From assembly GCA_950022655.1 (NCBI GenBank), contig OX465579.1:16467088-16531087 (forward strand): a stretch of 64,000 nt of DNA. The letters are read 5' to 3'. The notes beneath the pieces were generated by a model, which was not told the origin of the DNA, ran no database searches, and saw only the letters and a list, made by a program, of their open reading frames with translations. How positions within the stretch are numbered: position 1 is the first letter of the stretch; each line of letters opens with the position of its first letter. Position numbers and translations under genes: made by a program. This document shows positions 45,087 to 55,396 of the stretch, in pieces. This DNA comes from Alentia gelatinosa. Taxonomy: Eukaryota; Annelida; Polychaeta; Phyllodocida; Polynoidae.

Positions 45087-45370
45087 ATATCTCTTACCCT
45101 GGTATAGACATTCATAGGATTAACGTCAGGAACTCGTACTCAACAGGCTTGCGAATACGGTAACTCATACTCAATAGGCAATAAACAGATAATATTTATA
45201 GGTAAGATAAAATAAAAAATACATTTCTGTTGGGTCTGAGTCCCAATTCGCCATCTTGTCTGGGGACGCTTCGGAATATTGACTCAGCTATCGCCTCGTT
45301 CATTTTACTGTGCGATCAAAACTTGATGGTGTAAGGGGCACAGACCAAACACTCACCAACTTCCTTCTTA
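45087..45370 (+). mobile_element. Hairpin superfamily, eta subtype
   Basis: ATCTCTTACCCTGGTATAGA, TCATAGGATTAACGTCAGGA, closing TATAGGTAAGATAAAATAA. The apex at 45275-45306 is TTGACTCAGCTATCGCCTCG. The right end CAGACCAAACACTCACC is shared with 38090. Confidence 0.65.
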
Positions 45371-45371
45371 A

Positions 45372-45650
45372 TCTAATCATATAGTCATCATTGTTGCATT
45401 GAAAAACTACACAAAAATAACAGATTTCCATATCGGATTTTGAGAGAATCGGCTCAACAGTACGTGTGTGTAGCTTAACGGTGGATCCGATCCGTGTGTC
45501 AATAGAGTAATCCTCCACAGACGAGGTGGAAACATCTGCCGTGGTTATCATCATCATATCACTATTACATAACTCAACCCTCACAGCCCCTATCTCTGGG
45601 ACAACGGCCAGTCCATTGTAGACAACGGATCTCTGTACTCAGCCACTCAC
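45372..45650 (-). CDS. Possible exon or coding relic, function unknown
   Basis: On the minus strand a stop-free stretch of about 93 codons follows TGGCTGAGTACAG (weak acceptor), reads SVVYNGLAVVPEIG, then VRVELCNSD and ICYFCVVFQCNNDD, and ends where the hairpin element begins. Amino-acid composition is balanced, with three close Cys near the end, unlike repeat-derived frames here. I recognise no domain. Codon third positions are not strongly biased. The transposon abutting it could have cut the exon. Confidence 0.22.
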
Positions 45651-45689
45651 AGAAACACACGCAACCACCTCGACTACTAGATCCAAACC

Positions 45690-46250
45690 GATTCTCTATT
45701 TAGCATTATCCTCTCTCCTGTTCTCTTCCACTCTTTGTCGAACTTTCATTGGTTCCTTCCTACTCCGATCAGCATCCTACTTTACTAATCAATTCCAGAC
45801 TCCTTTCCTTAATTCTACTGCATACTGTATTACATATTATTATATACCCTCAATCCAATTACAATATGTATTCCTCCAATTCCATTTTACTTATATTACA
45901 TACCATAGCTTTGTGTAGTACATTTCCTTATGTCTATTTAGTATTACACACAGTATTATTCCTATTACACTCCATAACTTACACATATATTTACACAATT
46001 TATCTCTTCTCCTATAGCTTACACACCGTAGTCTACACCATGGCCCTTTATACACAGTGTGGCCATGTTCAGCCGATCATAAATCATCATCATGGTGCAG
46101 ATGAAACAACGACCCACCGGTTATATGTCTCTGCCATTCACCAGCCATTCCCGCCGGTGTGCGGACAAATGCTGGGCATATATGCATGTTAAAAGATGTA
46201 TCTCCATGTTTAAAAAACCGCACGTGTATGTGAGGAGCATGTACTGTGTG
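45690..46250. other. Unassigned AT-rich stretch
   Basis: TTACA/ATTACACA-rich sequence with Tyr/Leu/Ile-rich frames. No feature recognised. Confidence 0.3.
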
Positions 46251-46284
46251 ATGATGGCGGGACCCCCCGCCGCTACCACTGACC

Positions 46285-46735
46285 TAGACTTGCTCAAGTC
46301 TTTGATTATGAGCGTTCATTAAATGATTAATCACAATCAGAATAAAGTTTATTTTAGTATGTGTCCTTCTCTGACTGGCCCATGAATAAAAGACTTGTCC
46401 ACTCTGACCAGAATCTCCTGTTTATGACCCCAACCCACTCCCTGTAACCCTATACATGTACTTCCCTCTACCCCTCCCCCTCGCCTCCTCCAGTTCCCTG
46501 CCTGCCTGTGTTGTCATAGCAATATATTTCGCCTCCTCCTGACTATGTCTCGATTGAGATCAAAGTGAGAGGGTATCGATCTCCCAGAAGATATCCTGAC
46601 CAGTAGCCAGACCTCTGCTTGGGGAGTGTGGCGCAAAATCGCGCCAGTCTCTACACGGCCGATTACGGATGAGACCAGTTCCTGTGTCGCTCAGAAGGGG
46701 TGGAGGGGTAGGATACAGGGACTGAGGCCAGTCTC
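46285..46735 (+). mobile_element. Long family D element flanked by a 29-bp direct duplication
   Basis: TAGACTTGCTCAAGTCTTTG to GGGACTGAGGCCAGTCTC, 451 bp, longer than the usual 150-170 bp. 46256-46284 and 46736-46764 are 29-bp direct repeats (GGCGGGACCCC..CTACCACTGACC) with one mismatch, far longer than the 9-bp duplications of other copies. It contains an AGATATCCTGACC block also seen near 16.3 kb. Confidence 0.65.
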
Positions 46736-46764
46736 GGCGGGACCCCACGCCGCTACCACTGACC

Positions 46765-47336
46765 CTGATGGGTCGCAATCAATCTCCGCTATTACTGCAA
46801 ACATACACAGAGACTGACGCCTCAACAACACCCCATCCCCATCCGTCACACACTTCAAACGGTGGACAACGCAGGCCCATGGTTAGCATACCGCGCCCTG
46901 CACCCCGCCGTAAGACCCCTAATTCTGCTGCGCTGGAGTATATTATACTTCGCACGCACAGCGCCTGCATACCGGCGTGGCGAGTTTTTATGGGCCGGGG
47001 TCAGAAGTCATGTAAGCAAATATTGTTTTTCTTGGCAAGTGGCGCCCTGAAACCACAATCGTCGAAGGCGGAGTAGAATCTGGGTTAGCTCTGCGTGCCG
47101 GCCCGCCGCGAGACTACTACTACTACCACCGCTAGCGCCGCCTAGCGTAGCAGGGGGCATCTTCCTTCCCTTGCCCCATACCCCTGCTGTGCTATATATT
47201 GACACTGACCACAGGAAGCCATTGTGAGACACTGGCCACTTCCTACAAACCCCAACGACCACGAGGTTTGTAAAGGGCTGGTGAGGTAATGTGGTAGATG
47301 GTTATGGGGATTGTTCTCCTTACCAGTCAACGTAGA
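46765..47336. other. Unassigned CpG-containing stretch
   Basis: Short frames only. CGCGCCCTGCACCCCGCCG and GGCGTGGCGAG patches are GC-rich. No family recognised. Confidence 0.25.
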
Positions 47337-48003
47337 GGCTTGGTTCCACCAGCACGATGGATTTGCCGTGTTATATCTTGGTATGACTTGTTATACTTTA
47401 CAGTATCTAAATAGGTCCTTTTATCGTACCCCTAATATAACTTCTCATATGTTAAACATTGAGTTTCCGTATGCCACACTGACTGGCATACGGAGTTTTG
47501 TATGCCACTAGTGGCATACTTACAGAATTGTTATCACCTAACATTATAAAATCGAGGAGACGGGGTAGGATAAAATCAAAACCTGATTCGTTTTAATCTT
47601 AGCCACTGCATGCCACTCATGGAGTTTTGGCTCCAGACTTCACTCGGCTTCGCCTCAAGAAGTCACCATGCCAAACTCCAGTCGTGGCATACGGTGGCCA
47701 AGATTAAAACTCATCCAGTTTTACGATATGCCGCAATACATCACATGCTATGATGTGTGTATTTCTTCGCGATATCATGTGCATATGTTTGGTGCTCCAC
47801 CACTGCAAAGCCTCACAATCTATTGCCCGACATACCACGACATACTGCGATCTATTGCAGCAAGAATTGCAAAGGAGGTTAATAGCATTGATGCTTCGTG
47901 GCAAAAATGCACGCTTTTACTCAAAACCGAGCAAGACTAAACAAGTCAACCAAATCGTGACAAATCTTGCTATATCGTGTGTGCTGGTGAAAGAGCACCC
48001 TTA
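47337..48003 (+). mobile_element. Family G split by a hairpin element
   Basis: TTGGTTCCACCAGCACGATG at the left, TATCGTGTGTGCTGGTGAAA then GAGCACCCTTAA at the right. Removing 47419-47728 rejoins G sequence (ACAGTATC.. with TGCCGCAATACATCAC) in the order of the other copies. Confidence 0.65.
47419..47728 (+). mobile_element. Hairpin superfamily, delta subtype, inside family G
   Basis: TTTATCGTACCCCTAATATA, CATATGTTAAACATTGAG, GTATGCCACACTGACTGGCA, closing GGGGTAGGATAAAATC. Hairpin arms are TTTTAATCTTAGCCACTGC and CGGTGGCCAAGATTAAAA. The apex at 47637-47664 is CTTCACTCGGCTTCGCCTC. End GTTTTACGATA. Confidence 0.75.
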
Positions 48004-48835
48004 AAGCCATCAAAAATTAGATTTCTTTGCTTGCTATTTGATGGCCTACTTTCTTAGCCTAGTGGTGATAAAGTGCCTGGGTTGTCAAAGATCAATGCAA
48101 TGATAGGGTCAAAGCCATAGTCAAGTATCTTCAAACTGAATCAACTGCCGTAGATTTGAGCATTAAAGGACATGTCTACAATGGCACAACGTACATCATC
48201 CAACACCAAATGATAATAGACACCAGCAACAACAACAAGAACTGAAAAGCTGAAAAGGCAGTGATGTTCCCACCCCCGTTCGTGGCGATTCACACCCGCA
48301 CACCTCCTTTACCGAACCACTACGACCCAAACTTGTGTACACTTAAAAACTAGCCACCCTGGTTAAAAAATTAAAAAAAATGTAAAAACATATACCCCCA
48401 TAAAAAAACCTAAAAGGAGAGTAAATTTTGGAGATTGATGGCGAGAGGAAGACTGGGGCATCCTGTCATGTTCTGGTATGTGTGAGGGCTAGGGACAGCA
48501 CGCCTCGATGCGCTTGGCTGACCTCCACCACTGATGAGGGGTCCTGCCCCCCCTTCTCCCCTCCCCCTCCACACTTACTTACAGGCACGCCGTCACGCCA
48601 TCTCAGCCACGGCCGCAAACTTCATAATTTTGTGATCAGTCTCCCCACCGCCGGGCGACCCTTTCACGGCCGACAGGCCACCACAAAGGTGACATTCTCG
48701 ACGCGGGCCGACGGGCCCTTGGCTTCTAACCCTAGACTCTATCCTCGGCGCTCCGTTTACATGTCAGTCCATCTAATCACACGCGTCGGGTTCCGCACGT
48801 TGTGGTGGTGGTGGAGGAGGACCGCGGTCGTTGTT
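48004..48835. other. Unassigned; CpG-rich segment at 48590-48740
   Basis: AT-rich start with A tracts (48366-48420). The GC-rich part includes CTTCATAATTTTGTGATCAG and many CpG. No gene recognised; regulatory role possible. Confidence 0.25.
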
Positions 48836-49372
48836 GTTGGTTGTTCGGGTAGTTTATATGTTCTATTAGACTTAATTTGGGTTTGACCAAATCTTTGAGT
48901 TGATTTCAGGTAGAAATCTCATCCCTATACATTTACCGAGGTTGAAGTTCTTTTACTTCCCACACCACATATACATGGTACTGTTTGTTTAGTTGAACGT
49001 CCAATACGTTCTATTAGACTTAATTTGAGTTTGATGCTGATCGAATCTCTGAGATGAATTTAGATAGAAAACTCACCCCTACCTATTTGCTGAGGTGAGA
49101 GTTCTTTTAGTTCACACACCACATTGACATGGTATGAGAAGGATTGGCCTTTGATACATCAGTAAATCTACTGTTGGGGATGAAAAGGAAAGTGGCTGTA
49201 CACCACTTGTACACCACTTAGACATGGTATGAGGAGGATTTGCTTTTTAGATACAACAGCAAGTCTACCACTGCTGGGGTGAAGGAAAAGAATGGCTGCA
49301 GTGGGATTCGAACCCACAACAACCTTGGGGTTACACGCCCGGTGCTTAGACCACTGAACTAATTCCCAAACC
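48836..49372 (-). mobile_element. Stack of three partial SINEs
   Basis: Tail halves begin at about 48840 (GTTCGGGTAGTTTATATG) and 48984 (TTTAGTTGAACGTCCAATAC). A head half ends at 49372, with the minus strand reading TTAGTTCAGTGGTCTAAGC, GCGTGTAACC and GGGTTCGAATCCCACTGC. SINE insertion into SINE is the likely cause. Confidence 0.65.
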
Positions 49373-49535
49373 CCAGGCCTGGGAAAGCTTGACACTGCAC
49401 CAGTGCACAGACCAGGGAATGGCCTCTCGATCACCTCCCAACACTCCCATTCCGCCAGCCACCACCTACCACCACATGATGAACCCATACAGAGCCTACA
49501 ACGTACCACCTCCCAACACTTTCGCTCCCAGTCCC

Positions 49536-49901
49536 TAGACTAGCTTCAGTCCCTGTATCCCTTCACCTACTCCTCCCCTCCTTGCTGTAATACAGGGGCC
49601 TATTCAATAGTCCAGGATCATACATGTAGACCCTTTTCTGTATGTCATAGAGACCCAGGGACGATGTGGGTCGACTTTATTCCACACTTATGGATGATCT
49701 TAAGGACGGCGAATACTGTCTAAGCGAATAAACTTGACTACCATTAAGCGATAACCCTTGTGCAAGTTACAGAAGTGGTTCTTTGCCTACGATCCAATGT
49801 TATTAAACGGGCCCCTGGATTCCAGGACCAATCACACTGCAACATACTTCATCTTGCTTTTTTATCATGAATGTCCATAATCAAAGACTTGAGCAAGTCT
49901 A
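49536..49901 (-). mobile_element. Family D carrying a family C element
   Basis: TAGACTAGCTTCAGTCCCTG to GACTTGAGCAAGTCTA, with C at 49593-49818. Flanking bases do not form a convincing 9-bp duplication. The right flank (GATGAACCCATGCAGAGTC) is shared in reverse with 39980-40020, so the locus may be part of a larger duplicated repeat. Confidence 0.6.
49593..49818 (-). mobile_element. Family C element, full length, 226 bp
   Basis: CAGGGGCCTATTCAATAGTC and its inverse TATTAAACGGGCCCCTG at the ends. Internal TTATTCCACACTTATGGATG and GCGAATACTGTCTAAGCGAA are family blocks. Confidence 0.7.
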
Positions 49902-49909
49902 GATGAACC

Positions 49910-50362
49910 CATGCAGAGTCTGCAACGTATTGAGGCTGCAGACTCTAAATTAGCCTCTGCCACCTAGTCACACAAGTCTGTGTTTTTAAGATGTATAGTA
50001 GGAACATAGTACGTGTGTTGACTATTAGAATCTTATCTAGTTTATCTAGTTTAGCCTCAGGCATGGGCTTTGCAGTCCTCAAACAAAACAATCGCGAAAA
50101 CAATAACAACAACACCGAAAACTCACCGAGATGGCGATGGCGCCACACAAGCTATATGTACTCTGCCTGGACAATATTGTCTTCCTCAAGATTACCCAGT
50201 ATTTGAGGCCCACTCATTTCTACACCCCTAGCATGCATACTGCCCTCCCGTGTAAAATCACTGAGGCTCACTGGTATTCCACACACTCTCTCTCTCTCTA
50301 CCACTGTCCTCATTTTGCATCTCCTCGCCCTTCTCGCCTCGTGGAGGGTCGTTGGAGCAGTG
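49910..50362. other. Unassigned stretch
   Basis: (CTCT)n at 50286-50299. AGTCTGCAACGTATTGAGGCTGCAGACT-like hairpin sequence at 49917-49948 recurs in reverse at 39983. No gene seen. Confidence 0.3.
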
Positions 50363-50371
50363 GGTTTGCCC

Positions 50372-50722
50372 TAGACTTGCTTAAGTCTTTGATTATGAGC
50401 ATCCATTGAATTATTAGAATATATCAACACGAAATGCATTACACCATGTAAGCTTCCAATATCAACTGTGAGGTGGAAAGTAGGGTGTGGGTAGACTGGC
50501 CTCAGTCCCTGTATCCTACCCCTCCACCCCTTCTGAGTAACACATGGTTTGATTCATTGGCCAGTCAGAGAAGGACACATGCTATAATAGATTGTATTCC
50601 GATTTTCTTAAATCATTTAATGAATGTTCATAATCAAAGACTTAAGCAAGTCTAGGGTGTGGGGTATGGGAGGCGGTTGCGGCAGGGCCAGGACGTAGGA
50701 CACACGGACTGAGGCCAGTCTA
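50372..50722 (+). mobile_element. Family D element with perfect 9-bp duplication, host of a nested D
   Basis: TAGACTTGCTTAAGTCTTTG to GGACTGAGGCCAGTCTA. GGTTTGCCC flanks both sides exactly (50363-50371 and 50723-50731). The element is interrupted by a second, opposite-strand D copy. Confidence 0.85.
50492..50654 (-). mobile_element. Nested family D element with perfect 9-bp duplication
   Basis: 163 bp from TAGACTGGCCTCAGTCCCTG to GACTTAAGCAAGTCTA, flanked by GGGTGTGGG on both sides exactly (50483-50491 and 50655-50663). Confidence 0.88.
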
Positions 50723-50731
50723 GGTTTGCCC

Positions 50732-51040
50732 GAGCGTCGTGCGTTGGTCTGAGGGTGGTGGGTAGTAGGTAGTGGGAGGAGGAGGAGGAGGAGAAGGGGG
50801 AGGCAGCCCTCCGTAACCCTATCTCCACCGCTCTGTGTACTGTTTCCCTGCCAGCCTAAATTTACAGGCCGGAGCCGACGGTGCACCCACTGGACCCAAA
50901 CTGTGGCGAATGCATCAGAGGAAAGATGGCAAGGTGGTGGCTGTGGAGTGAGGGATGGTGGTGGAGGTGCTTGCTTTATGGTAGGTCAGGGAGTGTAGTG
51001 ATTACGAGAGCTCATGATCCTCACACATGTCCAGGATGGT
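50732..51040. other. Unassigned stretch
   Basis: (GGA)n patch at 50775-50795. No gene or shared family recognised. Confidence 0.3.
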
Positions 51041-51044
51041 TATG

Positions 51045-51360
51045 TTATCTCACCCCTGGTACAAGTTTAGCCATAGGAATAACATTGGGAAAAATAATTG
51101 TCAACAATCATCCCCGTAAAGTGACCATACTACGCCACGGCCGCGGCGTAGTGAATTTGAGATGACGTCATATGGATTTGTTAAGTATATTCTAATTGTT
51201 ATAAAATTGTAATGATATTTAATGTCATAGGAAGGGGTGAGATAAATCCAGAACCGCACTCGAATTGTAAAATACACAAAATCCACGAGTTTGGATGGGC
51301 CATGATCATCACTTGGCTTCACCTCGATGACGTTTGCGGCCCATCAAAACGAGTGGCATA
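51045..51360 (+). mobile_element. Hairpin superfamily, gamma subtype
   Basis: TTATCTCACCCCTGGTACAA, GCCATAGGAATAACATTGGG, closing AAGGGGTGAGATAAATCCAG. The inner loop holds CTACGCCACGGCCGCGGCGTAG, a palindrome at 51130-51151. The hairpin apex at 51304-51333 is TCATCACTTGGCTTCACCTC. Confidence 0.65.
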
Positions 51361-51574
51361 TTATCTATTTATATGATTCTTGATGCAGTTCTATATAATT
51401 ACATCCATATTGAATTGGACAGTGATCTACCTGTGAAACTTGCCCATAACTGGTTCTCTACACCAGGTTTACACGTGATTGCATGCTGGTGAACACTGAT
51501 GGGGCAGTGCCATGCAAACCATGTCAGAGAATGTACACAGGATGATCATGAATGACCAAACCCAACCCTGGTGT

Positions 51575-51725
51575 GATAAAGAAGGAACCGAAATGTTTTG
51601 GTCAAAGTCGTCGTTCTCTGTGAGATTTAAGCAGAGTGATACGAATAAGGCAACAGCGGAGTAAATGTCACATAGCATTCAAACGAGATGGACAATGACT
51701 TCTTTGACCCAAACTAGTTGCTTTC
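51575..51725 (+). mobile_element. Hairpin superfamily, beta hairpin domain only
   Basis: GGAACCGAAATGTTTTGGTC and TTTGACCCAAACTAGTTGC are the arm ends. The apex at 51638-51670 is decayed (CGAATAAGGCAACAGCGGAG). The first domain survives only as GTGATAAAG. Confidence 0.55.
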
Positions 51726-51737
51726 TATATCTATCCC

Positions 51738-51918
51738 GACGAGTTGGGTACCCATATTATTTCATTTTAGATACTCACTATTTTTTCATATGCACTATTT
51801 TTCCGTATGTGCCGAGTATGCTCCCCAGAGCATGCAACATATCTGTATGCTCCAGGTACGTAGATACACGCTACCCATGTGTTTTCTATGGACACGATGT
51901 ATTAGGTGGATAATAAGA
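51738..51918 (-). mobile_element. R-type element
   Basis: On the minus strand it opens TTATTATCCACCTAATACAT and continues GTGTCCATAGAAAACACATG, then CTGGAGCATACAGATATG. Sister of 15004-15200 and probable relative of the unit of the 73-bp array. Confidence 0.55.
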
Positions 51919-52755
51919 CCCATAACATCCAGGGTAGAGGTTGGGGGGAAGAGGGTGGAGCGGGGTTATTCGTAATACGTGTACCCTATAAACTCGTTGA
52001 CTTTTCATACCCCTCTCAGAAAGCTGGTGTTAGCATCTTACCTATCGCCAAGCTGCTGAACCGCGGCCACAGAGCCAAGTCAAGTCGGCCCGGCCCCGTA
52101 CGCCCGCCCGAGTCAATACGGCCCTACAATGGCGAGAGCCGGGGCCGTCCATGGTGTTGACAGCGGGCGCAGGGGGCCAGTGTGTGTATACGACCGGAGG
52201 TGTGCATGTTGTGAGCTTCAGGGATTTTTTTTTTTTTTTTCGTTTTTTTTTTTTTTTCCGTTTTTCTTCAACTCCGTGCTTGCTCCATGTGGGATCAGGG
52301 AAGCAGTCGTTCTCAAACCCACGTGACCTAGACTCCCTCCCCGCCTCTCCACCGCGTACCCAAATCCCCCACCCCCTGCCAGCCCCGTCAGTAGGGCAGG
52401 GTAAACTCGGGCAGGGGTGCCCCATCCACCCCTCAGGCTACAAGCGCCCGAGTCCTGCTGGCTTCTGTTTTTGCAGCACTGTCAAATATTTGGCTAACTA
52501 ATGCCGTCTTTGAAGCAGCGGCACAAGGGGAGTACACGGCGACTTGTACCAACACCCGCGTGTAATCCCCTGTTAGGAGCAACAATAAACCTCATTACCT
52601 GCTCAGGTGAATAGCATATAAACTGTCGAGGGGATTAAGTACCCCCTCCGCCTGATCCCAGTAATGGAAGTATGTGTATGAATATAGAAACATCATTTTC
52701 CTTTACTTATCTTCCTTTTCGGAATACATATCAACGGATAGCTTGTTTTATTTAT
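51919..52755. other. Unassigned; CpG patch and poly-T
   Basis: CpG-rich at 52060-52175; (T)n runs at 52226-52258. Frames are compositional. No gene recognised. Confidence 0.3.
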
Positions 52756-53078
52756 ACAGGGATATCAGTTGGGGTTATGAAAACAAAATGAATTTTTTTC
52801 ATGTGGAATTCACTGCCTCAGAGAGATATGGAAAAGGTATCGTTATTGGCCATGGAATATGACTGGGGAGTTTGGGGAGGTTTGAACCACTGTTTTGTTG
52901 TGATTATATGAGGCCCAATTTATTCTCTATGTATTTACACGAGAAAAATGAATTTCATAAACAGAAAATGGAAACAAGGATTTCCATGGAATTTAGAAAA
53001 AAAAAAGGTGAATTCTAATGACTGAAATTGAAAACAAGTACTTCCTTGGAAAATAAGAAAATAACATCTCTGTTTATA
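52756..53078 (+). mobile_element. Family B element, 323 bp
   Basis: ACAGGGATATCAGTTGGGGT after TTAT, ending ATAACATCTCTGTTTATAA. A TA duplication is plausible. Family blocks TTTTTTTCATGTGGAATTC and GCCTCAGAGAGATATGG are present. Confidence 0.65.
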
Positions 53079-53289
53079 AACTTAACCCTTCGAGGTTAGA
53101 AATAAAATTCAACAACTACCTTGATATTGTAGGCGCTACCAGACCATAGACAAAATATATAGTATCACCACACCATGTGGTGCATTTTCGCATCTAGGCA
53201 TACAGAATATGGTAACGAAAATAGATCCTATTTTATGTTTGTGCACCAATCAAGGCTGACAACATCTGCCACTTTAAAGCCTCACATGT

Positions 53290-53830
53290 TTAACTTTTCT
53301 CTGTTGAGAGGGAGCTAGACGCCAAGTGATCCGCACAAAGTGTCGTCGGCGATTCCTCGGCACCAGAATACCATCTCAAGTGAGCCTTTTTGACTGGCCT
53401 TGTGATTTATTAAGTCGCCACCTATCAGCTCAAGTATGAAGTCGTTGGCGACGTCTGCCTGATGGTGCCAAGCCGAATTGAGAAGTAAGGGCCCACTTGA
53501 GTCGGCACTACACACTGACGTATTGTCTAATCCAGGCCGCTATGTGGGTCAATGCTAGACCCCGCGATACCGACCTCCCAGGTGATAACAGGCTGTTATC
53601 TGATGGGGGGCATCATACGGGCAACTGATGCCGAACCGCGATTAAAATCCATCAAAATAAAGGGGCTATTGTATCCAGCAATCAACCGCGAGATTAAATC
53701 AACCGTCTCTCTTTCCCTGCCTCTGTCCTTCTCGTGCGCCCAAACCATCGCCAGTGCGTTCCCATGAGGTGCACGGTCACTTGACAACCCAATCAACCAC
53801 TAAGTACCCAAGTGCCCAGTAATGGAAGGG
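53290..53830. promoter_or_regulatory. Non-repetitive motif-rich island
   Basis: GTGATAACAGGCTGTTATCTG (53582-53602) is a GATA-site palindrome. Nearby are GTGATTTATTAAG, GCTATTGTATCC, CACTTGACAACC and CAATCAACCACTAAGTACC. Both strands hold open frames with reasonable composition (53315-53515 minus, 53552-53767 plus) but no splice logic was found. Regulatory role is inference. Confidence 0.3.
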
Positions 53831-53933
53831 GTAAAATGACCATTATTCACTGGGGTAGGAGTATCATAGGTCAAAGCCAATAAATGCCTCCATTCTCTTT
53901 AGAGAATAAACTATTCTTTTCTTTCCTGCGTTT

Positions 53934-54245
53934 ATTTGTTTGATTCAACGTCCAATTTGTTCGAATAGACGTCTTTCTTATTTAGCAGTCACAGACACCA
54001 CCGAGTTGGGTATAGAAAAGAGTGTGTGGTGTGTTACTCCCTTTTTTTCTTTTTCCTTTTTATTTTCTCAAGTCATGTTTTTGAGCGGCAACATTCTGTC
54101 CACTGGTGTACAGGCTTGTCACCAGAAGAAGAAATGGTCAAACTATATTCAACTTTTTTTTTTCTTTTTTGAAACTATATTCAATGCTACATGATTTGTT
54201 TGTTTGATTGGGTAGTGTAACGTCCAATATGTTCTATTAGATGTT
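53934..54245 (-). mobile_element. Two SINE tail fragments
   Basis: TTTGATTCAACGTCCAATTTG (53938) and TTGGGTAGTGTAACGTCCAA (54208), each followed by a TTC(T/G)A(A/T)TAGA motif. About 260 bp between them is unassigned and T-rich. Confidence 0.5.
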
Positions 54246-54938
54246 TGCTACATGATACCTGCCCCTTGTCTTGGTATATGCACAACGAGAGTGGGTAAAT
54301 TCTACCCTCTTTGGTATGCACTACCACTGAGCTTCGAAAGCTCGCTACAAAATGACCCAGTGTGGGAAACGTCTTCAAGGTCAGGGTTTGGATCGCTATT
54401 TTTGTATTTATAATAGACTTTGACCCCTTGCCCACCTGGGGCGGTAACTCGAGTCCAGTTTGGGGTGCTTCGGGGACTGGGTCACAACAACGAGTAACGA
54501 GTCTCTATACTCGTTGGTCACTCGTTGTGTCGACTCTCTGACAAATGGCGAGAACATGAAATCCAATAATTTATCTGTCATTGTTTAACGACTACAAAAT
54601 GGTGCCTTCGCAGCGCTCGCGTTCACAACCCCTCGTTGGCCAATGAGAGTGAAGGAGCCCCAGATAAGGGAGATAGCCTTGGTAAATAAACCCTGTTCGG
54701 AGACAAGAATTCTGACCGATGTCAAGTGAAGGCTTCATCTAAGATTCATATTCAAAACACTAGAGATGATTAAAGAGACGGTGACGGTAGAAATAGAATA
54801 AATAGCGACAAGATAAGGTCGAGAGCGTCATTCAGCTTCAGTCTCAAGTACACACACCTGTGCCTGAATCGTCTATTCTTGTTTCTTTGTTTTCAAATCT
54901 TATCAAGTCTACAATATTGCTAGCTCATATTTAAACAG
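54246..54938. other. Unassigned stretch
   Basis: ACAACGAGTAACGAGTCTC and ACTCGTTGGTCACTCGTTGT (54485-54530) form a short inverted repeat. No gene recognised. Confidence 0.3.
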
Positions 54939-54939
54939 T

Positions 54940-55396
54940 AGAGAGATGTCGGTTGGGCTAAAAAAAAAAGGGTGGACACATTTTTCATGTGGGATTTTCT
55001 GCCTCAGAGACCGAGAAACCATGGATAATACGTCGGTGTTGGTCATGGAACAGGGTTGAGGCTAAATTTACACTATCTTTCTTTTCCACCATTTTTCCAT
55101 GATTTCCATGGAATAGTCAAAAACTGCCATCCAAGAGTCATTAATAAAATTAATTGATAAAACCGCCAATTATTGACCCCTTATCCTTCTATAAGAGGAC
55201 TAATCAACACGGTTTAGAGGAAATATCTTGTTTATATCATTAGTAAAATATGTTTATTATTGACAAGAGATATCAGTTGAGAGTAGTAAAAAAAAAACAG
55301 GAAAATATCAGAATCCTGATTGTATCCACTATCTATCTCGCAAAACGCGGAAATCCGCAAATAAACGGAAAACTAACATCTCCGTATAATTGACTC
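54940..55396 (+). mobile_element. Two family B copies, one a 130-bp deletion form
   Basis: The first copy runs from about 54943 (GAGAGATGTCGGTTGGGC) to about 55130. The second runs from 55268 (AGAGATATCAGTTGAGAG) to 55396 (ACTAACATCTCCGTATAA), keeping both ends but little core, a typical internal-deletion derivative. Confidence 0.6.

Noticed and set aside
49168..49509. 113-codon minus-strand frame containing a PKVVVGSNPTA string
   Set aside because: It is a SINE head read through the B box; such strings are common SINE translations.
50492..50654. Small palindromes GACTTGCTCAAGTC / GACTGGCTCCAGTC as bacterial-style terminators
   Set aside because: They are the ends of family D elements, proven by 9-bp target duplications.
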